A stretch of DNA of 64,000 nt. Origin: Agapetus fuscipes (Eukaryota > Arthropoda > Insecta > Trichoptera > Glossosomatidae). Each line of letters begins with the position of its first letter. The stretch's first letter is position 1. The translations under genes were made by a program, and so were the position numbers. Location: positions 9,610,001 through 9,674,000 of the forward strand of contig OX637344.1 in NCBI GenBank assembly GCA_951799405.1, written 5' to 3'. Shown here in pieces: positions 10,090 to 21,216 of the stretch. The notes beneath the pieces are model-generated. The model searched no databases and was not told the origin of the DNA. It was given only the letters and a program-made list of their open reading frames with translations.

Positions 10090-11550
10090 CAAAACATGTC
10101 TCGTAGGTATCTCAGTTTTTTTTTTCACGTGGAGAAGATGCTTTGGTTGCGCTACTGGTGGCTGAAGTAAGTCAACATGGCGACCGGACTGACACAGGCT
10201 TCGCCTACTCTCCAGCCTTCCCAGGGGAGTAACAGAGGGGGGGCTTCAAAATAAACAGACAGCCTCTTCTGTCCATGCCTATACGTAATATGACGAAATG
10301 TATATAAACTCATGTATTATGGACATCTAGAATTGAATTCGACTTGTAGGTAAGTATTTTATTTATTTTATATTTGAGAAAGGCTAAATTGGTTGTACAA
10401 AAAGGGATGAGTTTGTAAATTCACCGGAGTAGAAAAAACACGACTCCTGATGTCGTTGGATATGACCGTGACGAAACGTTGGGAAATTCGGATTTTTCTT
10501 CCATCACAGTTTATAAAATCTTTGTTTCGTTTTTTTCATACAAAATGTAATTATTCATAGGTAACGTTCGTGATAAAGTTTAGGAAAAATCCAGAGAAAA
10601 AATATGACGTCACACGGCGGGGTTGCTAGAGAAATTGCAAACTAAGTTTTTTTGAGATTGTGTAAAGATTTAAAAAACACAGTTTTATTTTCACAAATTG
10701 GGCATTTATATTTTCCCCTCAAGTATTTTCGACTTACTTACGTTATTTTCAAGACGACCGACACTCTGTTTTTCATTTTTTTATAATTTCTCATAAAACT
10801 GTTTTTTCACTGAGTAAATACACAAACTTCAAATGTTTAATGTTTTGTTATTAATTGATAAGGTAAGGACCTTAGTTACATATGTATTGCTGTGACGTCT
10901 ACCCGCCGAGAAAAAAACTATTTTTTTGTAAACTTATCGATTTATCAATATCGATAGGTAATCGCTATCGATTAAGCATTTATCTTCAGATTCTACGTCA
11001 TAATTTAAAATTCATATGAAATAAACTTTTTACATGAAGCTTTGGTCTGAGCAGTGTTTATAGCGCCTCCCACCCAGGGGGGTGGGCTTGCTTGCACAGG
11101 GGGGGAGTGAGGGGTGTTTGCCAGCGACGCCCGAGCCAGGCGCCTACCACGGGCGCCATATTTACCTACGACAGCAGGGGTGAACAGGGAAAATCCAACA
11201 GTTTTTTTTGATCTTCAATACTTTCGTACCTACTCTTAAGTTTTTTAAGAAAGACAAATGCCAGAAGGTTTTCTTGATGAGAAAAGTTTGTTCGATAGAT
11301 CACTTGGTAGAATGTTTGTTTTTAATACTAGAGGGCAAAGGTTCGATCGCCACTACCGGTGTCATTTATGTCAGAGATAATAGCCTGAATCAGTGTTTGT
11401 TTCAAACTCAAACTCAAAATCATTTGATTTGATTTTGACATTTGATATTTGATTACTACCAAAACATCTACTTTTTTACTTTCACTTTGTTACATCATTT
11501 TAAAAGGGAAGCCGATGGGAACCGGCTTGCTTCGCCACTGCTAGGTAGGT
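10090..11550. other. A+T-rich sequence with weak repeats
   Basis: The part at 10660-10860 resembles half of the foldback at 55161-55349 and its right flank (TTTTATTTTCACAA, TTTTCGACTTAC, AATACACAAAC). Blocks near 10600 and 10890 share a TGACGTC-xx-CCCGCCGAGAAAA motif also present at 58140. An E/H-type family is likely but not resolved. I see no gene. Confidence 0.4.
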
Positions 11551-11763
11551 ATCCTATAGATCAGTGGTTCCCAAACTATGGTACGCGTACCACCAGTGGT
11601 ACGCGACGCTTCTCAAGGTGGTACGCAAGCAGCCATGGCCATAGGAAATACATAGTAAATAATAAGATAAAACGTTTTTCAATTTCGCGCTTCAAGTTAA
11701 GTACAACTGAGCCAAATATTTCCTCTTTTGTTTCGAACATGCAGCACCATTTTTCAGACTAAG

Positions 11764-11842
11764 ACAGGCCTGTCCCGCCACGATTACAAAAGTACTAAAT
11801 CTGGCCCTCCACAATATTATGTTGGACACCCCTGCACTAAGA
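11764..11842 (-). mobile_element. Second hAT-like end, fragment
   Basis: On the minus strand it begins CAGGGGTGTCCAAC, a typical hAT-type terminus, and continues into GGAGGGCCAGATTTAG. Only one end is seen, inside the larger hAT-like element. Confidence 0.55.
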
Positions 11843-11953
11843 GATTTGTATTTTTCACTATAATAAATAAATAAGCATAATGTTTTCATTAACAGTTGCA
11901 GTTTTTATTACTTTACCATTTGAATGATTTTTTTAACTGTTGTTGTTTAACTG

Positions 11954-12283
11954 GTCCGGTCGATAGCTCAGTTGGAAGAGTGCTTGCCTTCTACCCCGTG
12001 AGCTCGAGTTCGAATCCCACCGAGGAGGGTGTCAGAAATGATTTCCTATTTCGGTGCTTATTTCAAACCCCATAATAAAAATACCGCAAGGTTTACTCAG
12101 CCTTCACAAGAAATGAGTACCAGCCCCCTCGGGAGCTGGGAAACCCCCACTTCAACTGAAGTGGTTGGCGTAAGGCCGGCCCCCTTACCTGTAAAAATAA
12201 ATAGGTTCAACTCGCCACATGCGACCCCTTCGGGGATAACGCGGCAAGAAGTTACACTATATGTGTAGCTTAGTTGCGTTTTT
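11954..12283 (+). repeat. SINE-A, full-length, nested in hAT-like element
   Basis: It is almost identical to the 9302 copy, including GAGGAGG after the B box. The T tail is short (about 5). The target-site duplication is not clear. Confidence 0.95.
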
Positions 12284-12589
12284 GTGTTGCACTTCAGTGG
12301 TACGCCACTGATTTATAATTTCATTAGTGGTACGCGAAATTAAAAGTTTGGGAACCACTGCTATAGATACAATTTTAAGAGTCGGATTGATACTGAAATT
12401 TGTAAGATGAAATAAGAAGGAATGTCATAATAAAAAGATCCTCTAGATTAGAGGCGTGCCCATGACTTTTAAAATGTATTTATTGATTATACCTACCTAC
12501 CCCGGGGAATAGTTCCTAATTGTTAATCACGAGTAGGTATATATGTGTTACCTTTTGTGGAGAATAAAAAAACCTTTAAATTGTCATTG

Positions 12590-12830
12590 TCCAAAATGGC
12601 AGCCCTGTCCGCATGGGATGACCCCCCCGCTGATAATGATTCCGCGGGTCACAGGCGCCGCAGAGGGTCAAAGGCTCGCCTGTGGGAGGGGGCGGGGCGA
12701 GGTGTCGCTGCCGGCTCGCCATTGGCTGGCCGGGGCGCGAGACGCCACGCCATTGGTCAGCTGGTGCGACATCGTACACCTCCCCGTGTCGCGCGCCCCA
12801 CCTCCCCCCGACTCGTACCACCCTGATACT
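12590..12830. promoter_or_regulatory. CpG-rich island with GC box and two CCAAT boxes
   Basis: This G+C-rich patch in A+T-rich DNA contains GGGGGCGGGG (about 12688-12697) and two inverted CCAAT motifs (ATTGG at 12721 and 12752), 31 bp apart, a spacing common in NF-Y-type promoters. An ATG in good context (AAAATGG at about 12593) opens a frame of about 76 codons, but its Arg/Pro/Gly-rich product looks like G+C-driven noise. A promoter role is inference only. Confidence 0.3.
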
Positions 12831-13019
12831 TATTAGTCACCAGGAGAACGGATTTTGTAAATATAAAATGTATTTTCACTTTTGCTTATGCTACCACTGT
12901 TTCAGGGAAAGGCAGTAGAATTTCGTTCTGATTCGTATTTGTTATGACACGTATGAAATTTTTACAACTTCCATTATCGATTTAAATTCCAAGGTGCCTA
13001 ACTAATTTAAAGTTCTTTG

Positions 13020-13196
13020 AGTTGACCTTCACTCTTGTTTCAGGGAAGATCGACAAGAGTTGCAGGGCTTATGTTCATTTGAGATTTTGTCCTATACTTG
13101 CGTCAAGTGTAAGCGCGAATTTAAACACGTCTGCTTGTGAGCACGCATTTATTAAGAATCCTACATGTTTATAAAAATATATTTGCAACTTAGATT
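13020..13196 (+). repeat. C repeat, lacking the 5' end
   Basis: It carries the conserved CAGGGAAGATCGACAAGAGTTG, GTTCATTTGAGAT and TGTAAGCGCGAA blocks and ends TTGCAACTTAGATTAAG. Confidence 0.85.
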
Positions 13197-14040
13197 AAGT
13201 ACCTACCTACCTACCTACATAAGTGCACATTTAACTGTTTTGTTAGGGACAGGAAAACCCCCCCAATTTAAGAGGAAATAGTCTCGCTTGGAGTGCCTTG
13301 ATTTACTCCCTATCGTAGACTTACCTACTCTCTCTCCGACTCTCCCTTCTCTTAAGGGTGGCTGCAACCACCCACCCCTCACCTCTCTACGACTGATGAA
13401 AGCCTGTTACAAAATTTATGACAGATAAAATCACTATTATGAGTCCTATAGAATCAAACATGGCAATCTAGGATTTTATGATTAGAAGAAATGAGATGAA
13501 TACCTAAATGGAAATGATGAGAAAATGAATTCACGCATTTTCATGTAGATATTAATCTCAGTTTCTAATAAAAACAAGATTACCGCCCTTGATTCTACAC
13601 GGCTCATATTTCACTTAATGCTCTTATGAGTAAAGCAATGAACAGGAGCGGACACTCAATAGAGGCAAAATCCAACATTTCTGATTTTCTATTCCAAATG
13701 AGTATAAAATTGGAAATGAAGTCGAGACAAAAGATTTGGAGAACAAATTGTGACGTATGCTCGGGTTGCCTTGATAGCATTTTTGTTTGGCTGCCAGTGA
13801 CCAATCTTATTTTTGAATCTGTGATCGGCTGAGATTTTATCCTGTTTTCGTTGTTACTATGCTCATAAACTACCTACATACGTAGGTAGGTATCACTAGG
13901 TACCTACCACGAATATTTTATTTTTAATATAAATAAAAAACATCTTAATATGCTCTTCGTCTGGTAGAAAAAATGATTTGCCTTTACAGAATCCCTCGGT
14001 CACAAAATGTCTATCTAGGCTTACAGCCTTTGGGTCTTTC
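13197..14040. other. Unassigned sequence
   Basis: There is a (CTAC)n run at 13200-13218 and a C-rich patch at 13255-13385. The rest shows no exon-like frame. Confidence 0.4.
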
Positions 14041-14046
14041 ATGTGC

Positions 14047-14135
14047 AATTGGCGCTTTCTATAGCGGACCAAGCTCGCTGTTGTTATTCACATAAAAACA
14101 GCTTTCAATAAATAAATCATTCCAATATCTATATT
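14047..14135 (+). repeat. SINE-B tail fragment
   Basis: It reads ATTGGCGCTTTCTATAGCG, then AAAACAGCT and AATAAATCAT, the SINE-B 3' region, without the head. Confidence 0.75.
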
Positions 14136-14212
14136 TCTTTAGATGAGATATGCTCTAAAGGTTGGTTGTTCCTTGACTAATAAGTTACTTAGATCAAAAT
14201 TGACTCATTAAT

Positions 14213-14412
14213 GCGGTTTATGCCAATGTCACCCGTGTTTGAGGTAAGGTCGGCAAGAGTTGCAGAGTTTGTGTTCATTTGAGCCTTGTTTTTTAATTGT
14301 AACAACATACTTGTATGCGTTGTGTACCTACCTAAGCGCGAACTTAATACGCGTCGGCTTACGAGCATATATTTGATGTGAATTTAGAATATCTTTGCAA
14401 CTTACATTATAT
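14213..14412 (+). repeat. C repeat, lacking the 5' end
   Basis: It runs from TATGCCAATGTCACCCGTG to TATCTTTGCAACTTACATTA and has a small insertion after the GTACCTACC block. Confidence 0.85.
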
Positions 14413-14773
14413 ATTAAAAAGTTACCTACTGGTGTAGCTTACATATGGGTGGATAGGTGATGAAGTGATGAAAGTGGCAGACAGGGGTGAGTGAGTGGAT
14501 GGGGGAGGGAGGGAGGGAGAGAGGGATTGAAAGGAAATGAATAAGTGAGTCTGGCGCTGAAGCCGGGACGTGTATTAATTAAGTCGAGTGTGCGAGTGAT
14601 AGCGTCACTCACTCACTGACTCACTCACTCATTCCCTCGCTGATTGCAATGGGGGATCTGCGACATAAGTGGAGAAATAAAAGGGGTGGGACATACCTAT
14701 TTGTTTAGAGAACCAAGCACAGGAAATTTCTTGGTTTTAAGCTAAACTGCACATTTCTGAGAGATTGATACGA

Positions 14774-14918
14774 AACCCCCCACTTTTAGTGAAGTGGTTG
14801 GCGTAAGACCAGCCCCCTTACCTGTTAAAATAAATATGTTCACACGCTACTCACCATTTGCTACGTCTTTGGGGTCAACCGCGCAAGAAGCTGAGTAAAT
14901 GTGCTCCTTAGTTGCGTC
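14774..14918 (+). repeat. SINE-A 3' fragment
   Basis: It starts in the CCCACTT-GAAGTGG hairpin block and runs through GTTGGCGTAAGACC to TTAGTTGCG. There is no T tail. Confidence 0.85.
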
Positions 14919-14971
14919 AAGTAGGTATAATCTACAATAATTATTATCTATGATCTTAGTAGCATAGACCT

Positions 14972-15221
14972 TGTTCCTTGACTTATAGGTTGTTATGCGG
15001 CTGACCACCCATACTGTAAAAAATTGGTTCACTTTGCCAATGTCACCCCTGTTTCAGGGAAGGACGGCAAGAGTTGCAAGGCTTATGTTCATTTGAGATT
15101 GGGTTTTTATATTGTAGGTCCACATGCGGCATGTGTTAGCGCGAAATTATACATATCTGCTTGTGGGAATGCATTTAATATAAATCTTAAATGATATATA
15201 TCTTTGCAGCTTAGATTAGAT
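14972..15221 (+). repeat. C repeat, full-length with 15-bp target duplication
   Basis: It starts TGTTCCTTGACTTATAGG and ends GCAGCTTAGATTAGAT. The perfect 15-base duplication TAGTAGCATAGACCT flanks it at 14957-14971 and 15222-15236. That length and the short tandem tail are marks of target-primed reverse transcription. No tRNA-like A/B boxes are visible. The same 250-bp unit forms the end of LINE-D2 at 26575-27425, 50470-51372 and 57348-58050, so it is either a SINE made from the LINE 3' end or a preferred 5'-truncation product. Confidence 0.95.
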
Positions 15222-15239
15222 TAGTAGCATAGACCTAAA

Positions 15240-16110
15240 AACATTTCGAGTTCATATTTAATGCACGTAGGTAGCTACTCACGCAAAGACGCGTAAGTTT
15301 GCGCTTACAGGTGCTTCATATATACTTACTAAATAAGACAAACCTTAAATTAACTTTATACCTAATAACTTCGAAATAAACTTCAAGATGATTTATTTGT
15401 TAAGACCCCATAGAGCGAATACGTCCAAAACGGTGTTCCGGGTTTTAAATGTCCATAATGTTTACTTTTTTTTTTAAATCTTTTACTGTCAGAATACAAT
15501 AAAGAAATGTATAAACTACAGATTGACCGTTTCCAAAAATGATAGAAGTTATTTGAATTCTGTCAAAATGAACACAAACTAATGAAATATTACGAAATAA
15601 TGCTATCTGGGTTCAATGAATAACTTGAATTTTTTGAATGGAAGGATACAAAAAATATGTATAAATGGTAAGTTTATTAATCAAACTCAAAATTGGTCGC
15701 ATTTTTTTTTCGTAATAATGCATGTAAATTGTACAAAATAAAATAAACAAAACAGCTTCAAAAATCCCATACTAATTTTGTAGGGAAACAATTTGACAGA
15801 AAAACGCAGTGGTTTGCTCGGCGTTCCCGCCAGTCTGGAGCAAACTGTGAAGGCGAGAGGACGTCTGTTCGCTCCGCATGAATTCTAGCGCGCAGAAAAA
15901 AGAATACAGGCTTCAAATAAAAAAACCCGATTAGTATATAAAAATATTTTCTTCACGTAAAATATTATTTGTAAATAAATGTGTGTCAATTAATCAAAAA
16001 TGTCTTTCGTTTTTTTTTTTAGAAAATATGGGAGTACGAAAACAAAAATACTATAATAAAAAAAGTAATCGAAGATTGTTTAGAAAAAAAAAGGTAAATT
16101 TTTCTACTTC
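15240..16110. other. Unassigned A+T-rich sequence
   Basis: I see no repeat family and no splice-bounded frame. A G+C-richer patch at 15800-15900 has no recognisable product. Confidence 0.4.
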
Positions 16111-16115
16111 CATAT

Positions 16116-16432
16116 GATAATAATAATATAATATAATAATATTAGGATGATTTATTTGGTGAGCGCTGTTTTTGTGTGTATCACACCTCAAGAGCCCTCT
16201 GCGAGCTTGGTCGTCGCTGTAGAAAGCGCCAATTCTCAAGCAAGACCCAGTTGTTGTAAGGTTGGATGGACCTTTCAGTGACCGGTCTTTGGTAAAGGTT
16301 TATGAATTTTTCAACTCAGCGAGAGCACATTCGAAATATAAATGGTATATTTTTGTGCTCCGCCGAGATCCGAATCCACAACCTTCCATTTACGAGTTCG
16401 AAGTGTTTCCACTACGGACTACGGACCGGTCC
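16116..16432 (-). repeat. SINE-B, full-length copy
   Basis: On the minus strand it runs from GGACCGGTCCGTAGTCCGTA and GGATTCGGATCTCGG (B-box region) through CCAAAGACCGGTCACTG, GGCGCTTTCTACAGCG and CAAATAAATCATCCTAATA to an (ATT)n tail. Its 5' end joins directly to a 5S rRNA piece. Confidence 0.95.
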
Positions 16433-16507
16433 AAGATGCCAACGACGCGCGGTGTACGTGAGCGGTCACCCATCCAAGTACTGTCCGCGCCCAATGTTGC
16501 TTGATCA
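16433..16507 (-). pseudogene. 5S rRNA 3' fragment fused to the SINE-B 5' end
   Basis: On the minus strand this reads AAGCAACATTGGGCGCGG, AGTACTTGGATGGGTGACC and GCGTCGTTGGC, the last 70 or so bases of an animal 5S rRNA, including the box C region. The first 45 to 50 bases of 5S are missing. The fragment has the same orientation as the SINE and lies immediately 5' of its head, with only a few bases between. Other SINE-B heads in the window do not carry a clear 5S part. It is not a working 5S gene. Confidence 0.85.
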
Positions 16508-16625
16508 TTCCCATGTTTTTTTTTGCATTATTGAACTATACACGGATGCATAAATGAACGTGATTACTTTTTTAAAATACAAAAATGTATTTACATAATG
16601 GCGCTGAAAATGCTCATAGCAGATA

Positions 16626-16675
16626 TAATAATAGGATGATTTATTTGGTGAGCGCTGTTTTTGTGTGTATCACGC
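16626..16675 (-). repeat. SINE-B tail fragment
   Basis: The minus strand reads CACACAAAAACAGCGCTCACC then AAATAAATCATCC, the terminal 50 bases of SINE-B. Confidence 0.85.
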
Positions 16676-17072
16676 AGATCACGGTCAAAACTTCCCAACT
16701 CTTGAAGCTTCAGTTACCATAGATCATGGCAGCAGTACCCCGAGTGTAACTTGTGTAAACTTATCTCGATTGTCTAAATCGAAAAAAAAATAAAACAAAA
16801 AAAAGACGTGCCGTCGTATATTTCATTCATTTTCGATTTACGCAATCGAAGGGAGTTTATAATTATTATATACTCGAGGTCGAGGCTGCTCCAGTGAGAT
16901 ACATATTATAATTCACGCAAGCCCTACGCTACGGACAACGGAATTATTATTATTGCTGATGTCAAGCAGTCAGTTCAATGATACGAGTATAATATTATGA
17001 CAATCAGGTACGGCTCGTAGCATACCGTGCAACGTAGGCTTTATTCTCAAAAATATTTTAATTTGTATAAAA

Positions 17073-17284
17073 GGTTGGTATGAGGCTGACCACCCATACT
17101 GTAAATAATAGTTCACTTTACGAATGTCACCCCTGTTCTAGGGAAGGTCGGCAAGAGTTGCAGAGCTTATGTTATTTTGAGATTGGGTTTTTATGTTGTC
17201 CTTATACATGTCTGCTTGTGGAAATGCATGTTATAGGAGTTTTCAAATGTAAAATAATTATCTTTGCAACTAAGATTCAAATTT
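17073..17284 (+). repeat. C repeat, nearly complete
   Basis: It starts GGTTGGTATGAGGCTGACC, lacks the GCGGCATGTGTAAGCGCG segment, and ends TTTGCAACTAAGATT. Confidence 0.9.
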
Positions 17285-17289
17285 GGATG

Positions 17290-18260
17290 AAATTTGATTA
17301 ACGCCTTACATTGTATTTGCCCGTCTGAAAGATAGTACTAATAACAAATATAAAAAACCATTTGTGCAGATATTAAGACAAAACAATTGAAAATACATTC
17401 AGGGTTTTTTTATTTAAAAATTGTGGAATGCCACATTACTAAAGCATTCACCCTTTTTTATTCCAAACTTGAGATGTTTTGTTTTGTCGAAGTCTTTATT
17501 ATCACATTTATTTTACCTATTGCATTTAGCTCTTCGTGTGTCCCGTGAAAAAAAGTAATGTTATGCTTTAAAATGTCAGAAAACAAGAAAAAAATCAAGT
17601 AAAAAGTGAAAAATTAGAGTTTTTCGTGTTTTTTTTATCGAGCAAACTTTTCAGAATCGTGCTGTCAAGCGATTGCAACTCTTTATTATAATGGCAGTAA
17701 AAAAGTCTGATGTGTATGAATAATAGTGTTAAAATTTTCATTGATTTGGATCCTTTACTTTCCGAAAAATGTAATTTGGTTAGGCAAACATGTTTGCCGT
17801 TTATATCGCACGGCACCGCTTGACATTTTGCGCCGGGTAGCGCTTCGAGTTGAAAAGAGACAAACATATTCGATTCGAATAGATTTGCCACGTGCGCCAA
17901 GTATTTACTTTATAATATATACTTTTGACGTACCTTTACCCGCAAATGTATGAAAACTTAAATAGCGTTCCTAGTTAGCGTTCCAGTTTCCTTGTTTTTT
18001 TAAACGTTGTTGTTTAGTTTACACGTATGTTTTTTTTTACTTAAAAGGTACTTCTCTGAAGAGAAGAAAAATATAATAGATAAGAGTAAATTCGTTCTCG
18101 CATGCGATCGTTGTTTCGATAATAAAACTTTTGCAAAACGTAACAAGGAATTCTTCTTCTTCTTTCAGTAGGTACCATTTTTAACAAATATCGGCGATGA
18201 TCATGGATATTTTTACTATGTATGCTACAGGTCTAAATAAGGATTTGGTGCTTTTGTTAA
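17290..18260. other. Unassigned A+T-rich sequence
   Basis: Short frames lie on both strands near 17600-17950 without splice signals or recognised motifs. Confidence 0.4.
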
Positions 18261-18267
18261 CTACTAG

Positions 18268-18372
18268 GTAGGTCCATTTGCGGCATGTGTAAGCACGAAC
18301 TTATACGTGTCTACTTGTACAAATGCATGTTATATAAGTTCCTAAATGTACTATATCTATGCAACTTAGATT
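18268..18372 (+). repeat. C repeat, 3' fragment
   Basis: It covers AGGTCCATTTGCGGCATGTG to GCAACTTAGATT only. Confidence 0.85.
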
Positions 18373-18379
18373 CTTATTT

Positions 18380-19450
18380 AGATATTGCCCTATATTCTAA
18401 TAAATTGAACGGCCTGTCTACTGATAGAACACTTGAGCTATGATAGAAACAAAAACAATGCTTACCGAATAAATCATTCTGTAAATTTATTATAAATAAA
18501 AATGGAAATATTATTTGGTTATACAGCCGTACAGTATATATTTTATCACGTTGAGTTTACTGTTTGCATGTAATTCACATCTCAATGGCCCGAACTGAAA
18601 TGCCACCGGTATAATCCAACTTTAATTTTTACAATAGGTATGTAACAGTTTACAAAAATGAAATTTATCTCTGTAAAAAAATGTATGCAGGCATCACACG
18701 CAGTATGTACACCTTTAACCTTATATTCTACATCCATATTCCTCAAATGTATGAGGTATATAAAAATGCAAAATATAAGCCATAATGATTATCAAAAATG
18801 AACACTTCCATTTATGTTATGATTTATCTGAGTTTGAGTGATCGCGCGTGCACGGAGCGGTAGAGTCGATGCGCGCGCCGCAGCGCGCGGGAACCGAAGC
18901 AATTAGAGGTCAAAACTCAAAGGCATATTTGGAAGGCGCCCTCTTAAGCGCTGTTTTCGTGTGAATTACACCTCAAGAGCCCTCCATATAACTAAAGCAA
19001 ATACACGATTAGTATAGGAAAGTGTTTTTATAAAATAATCTTTGCTATGCATTTTATTACATAGCTGGCAGATATTCAAACAGGGGTGACATAAAAAGTA
19101 ATATGCCCACGTTTATGTTCTTCCTAAAAGGTAAATAAGGGTGACATATTAAAATATACATACACCTCAGGGATTTTCTGTTGTAAAAATGGGTAAGCAC
19201 ATAAATAGGGGTAGGTTACTATATTCTTTCCCTCTCCAAAAATGCTTTAAATTGCCGTGTAAGAGAGAGACGCAGATGGGGTAGGCTAGGCGCCGTGATT
19301 AGCGATAGGGGAGGAAAGATTTAATTTGGTGACGTCATGCGGTGTTGGCGAAATCAACCCCGTCTCTACCCCATTCTGTAGCACAACGTCTGCTGAGAGA
19401 ACGCGTAGAGCTCTGCGGTATAAAGTCGTTGGGTTAGAATTGGCAACGTA
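18380..19450. other. Unassigned sequence with SINE-B scrap
   Basis: A minus-strand SINE-B scrap lies at 18948-18988 (CACCTCAAGAGCCCTCC). A CpG-rich patch with GCGCGC words is at 18840-18895. I see no exon. Confidence 0.4.
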
Positions 19451-19459
19451 GCCTGTAAG

Positions 19460-19632
19460 AGAGTAACTGTAACTGTAACAATGCCGTCATTCCGTAGTCA
19501 GAGCCTCTGCAGAGCTGCCTCTATTTCTTCCTATCCTATCTTCGTTCAATTCATTCATATCCATGACCTTTTTCATACATTTTCCTCTTTTACACTCACT
19601 TTGTAGGTATATCCCATTCTTTTACAATCTCG
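19460..19632 (-). mobile_element. LINE-D3 3' end, copy 1
   Basis: The minus strand ends in GCAGAGGCTCTGACTAC and then a (GTTACA)n tail. It is only the last part of the C-terminal coding region and it is frameshifted. It abuts a second D3 tail. Confidence 0.8.
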
Positions 19633-19970
19633 TCAATCTGTAACTGTAACTGTAACTCTGTCGCCATTCCGCTAGGGGTTGCCAGAGCCTCTGCAAAGCT
19701 GCCCCCATTTTTTCCTATCCTTACATACCTCTTTCAATTCATTCATATCCATCACCTTTTTCATGCATTTTCTTCTTTTACGCTCACTTTGTATATCCCA
19801 TTCTTTCACAATCTCCTCAATCTGATCACTACATTCTTTTCTCGGTCGTCCCTTACCTCTTTTTCCTTTCACAGTTCCTCTGTATATATCTTTGTCAGTT
19901 TATCATCATTCATTCTTTCCACATGTCCAAACCATCTCATCACATTATTTTGTACCTTCGTAGTTTAGGC
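19633..19970 (-). mobile_element. LINE-D3 3' end, copy 2
   Basis: The minus strand codes for KGKRGKGRPRKECSDQI and DRKKWGQLCRGSGNP, the C-terminal tail found in RTE/Craft-like retrotransposon polyproteins, and then has a GTTACA hexamer tail. Upstream it keeps GATGGTTTGGACATGTGG (W-F-G-H motif). It is 5'-truncated and cannot act alone. Confidence 0.85.
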
Positions 19971-20034
19971 GAAATAATGAATTGCAAAGAATAAATCCTC
20001 GATGTGATATTGGCGGTACCAACGCAATCGTATA

Positions 20035-20475
20035 TTGATACCGGCACTCATGTACGGAAGTGAAGTGTGGATTGAAAATGATAGTGAAATGAATAAAGTA
20101 TATACGAATTGTGAAAGTTTGGGATATAGGAATTCCAAAATTTTAAAATATTGAATTACTTTTTTTGAAATTACTTTATTCCTTAAATTAAAAAAAAAAA
20201 AAAACTTTATTTGAAAATACTTTCAATACATTTTTTACAAGCCTAGACATATTATTGTTTCCCTTATCACCTGAGTGTGTTGATAGGTACATTTTTTTCA
20301 TTTTCGTAATTTTTATAGCTACGGAATTAACCCAATGCACGCTACAGAGTGAATGTTGAAGAAACAAGTGTATGAAAAAAGAGATGGAAAGGAATTTGAG
20401 GATAAGAATAAGTGGAGAAGCTCTGCAGAAATTCTGGTCACTCCTAGTGGAAGGGCGATAGCGTTACAGTTACCT
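20035..20475 (+). mobile_element. LINE-D3 remnant, internally deleted
   Basis: The codons for LMYGSEVWIENDSE lie near 20048-20090. After 250 unrelated bases the D3 end (AGAAGCTCTGCAGAAATTCTGG) and GCGTTACAGTTACC tail follow. Confidence 0.7.
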
Positions 20476-20479
20476 ATTT

Positions 20480-21045
20480 GATTGCGGTGAATTTACCCGA
20501 TGCTTTATATTAGGAGTGCAGGAGTCACAAAGTCGACCGGCATGTAATCAAAACAGGAAGACATTGGATTAGATTCCCGAAAACAAATAAAGGTAATTAG
20601 GTATATGATTTATTCATCGAATATGCTCTCAGCTTCATTTGAACGTAGTAGACCGTTTTTCATGCAACGTTGCCAGTTTCTGACTCGGAGCTTAAAGCGT
20701 CTGCAGGTGTGCTATGTAAGTACCTACTTGTCATGTTATAGGTAGTACTATTCTGCATGGTTCACCCCCCAACACGGGTGGGTTTGTATTTTTCAAGTGT
20801 AGGAAAGAACCGACCCCCTCATTACGGTAAACGAGAAAGGAAAATGCTCAGAGGGTTGTAGACTGACTGTGGGGGAGGAGGGAGAAGAGAAATTCCGTGT
20901 ATTTTGTCATGTTTTTCAGGAAAATTGTAGGTACTACTCCAAATAATAATATCATCCTACATATACGAGAGTTCCCAAGTTTTAAACTAAGGGCATGTAG
21001 TTTTAAACAAAGGTTAGCGACTTTATGTTATGACACTAAATTAAA
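20480..21045. other. Unassigned sequence
   Basis: A weak tRNA-like word (GGATTAGATTCCCG at about 20570) hints at an old SINE-B head. Nothing else is supported. Confidence 0.35.
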
Positions 21046-21050
21046 GAGGC

Positions 21051-21216
21051 TAGAACTCATTTCTTGTAAAGGCAGAGTAAACTTTGCCGGTATTTTATTT
21101 TGGGTTTTGAAATAAACACCGAAACGGGTAATCATTTCTGACACCCTCGGTGGGATTCGAACTTGAGCTCTCGGTATGAATTGCAAGCATTCTACCAACT
21201 GAGCTATCGACCAGAC
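21051..21216 (-). repeat. SINE-A 5' half
   Basis: The minus strand reads GTCTGGTCGATAGCTCAGTT and GTTCGAATCCCACCGAGGGT, and continues to ACAAGAAATGAGTTC. The 3' half is missing here; a separate 3' piece lies at 21494-21592. Confidence 0.9.

Larger units (their letters stand above)
11554..12368. mobile_element. hAT-like non-autonomous element with 8-bp TSD
   Basis: The terminal inverted repeats are CAGTGGTTCCCAAACT (11562) and its complement ending at 12360. CTATAGAT is repeated exactly at 11554-11561 and 12361-12368, an 8-bp target duplication as expected for hAT transposons. The sub-terminal GTGGTACGCG words are also inverted. There is no transposase frame. A SINE-A (11954-12283) sits inside it, and without that the element is about 470 bp. 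Confidence 0.93.

Noticed and set aside
12545..12836. Coding exon in the CpG-rich patch
   Set aside because: Three frames are open on both strands because of base composition. No splice donor or recognisable domain.
16433..16507. Functional 5S rRNA gene
   Set aside because: The 5' 45-50 bases, including part of the structure, are missing and the end is fused to SINE-B.
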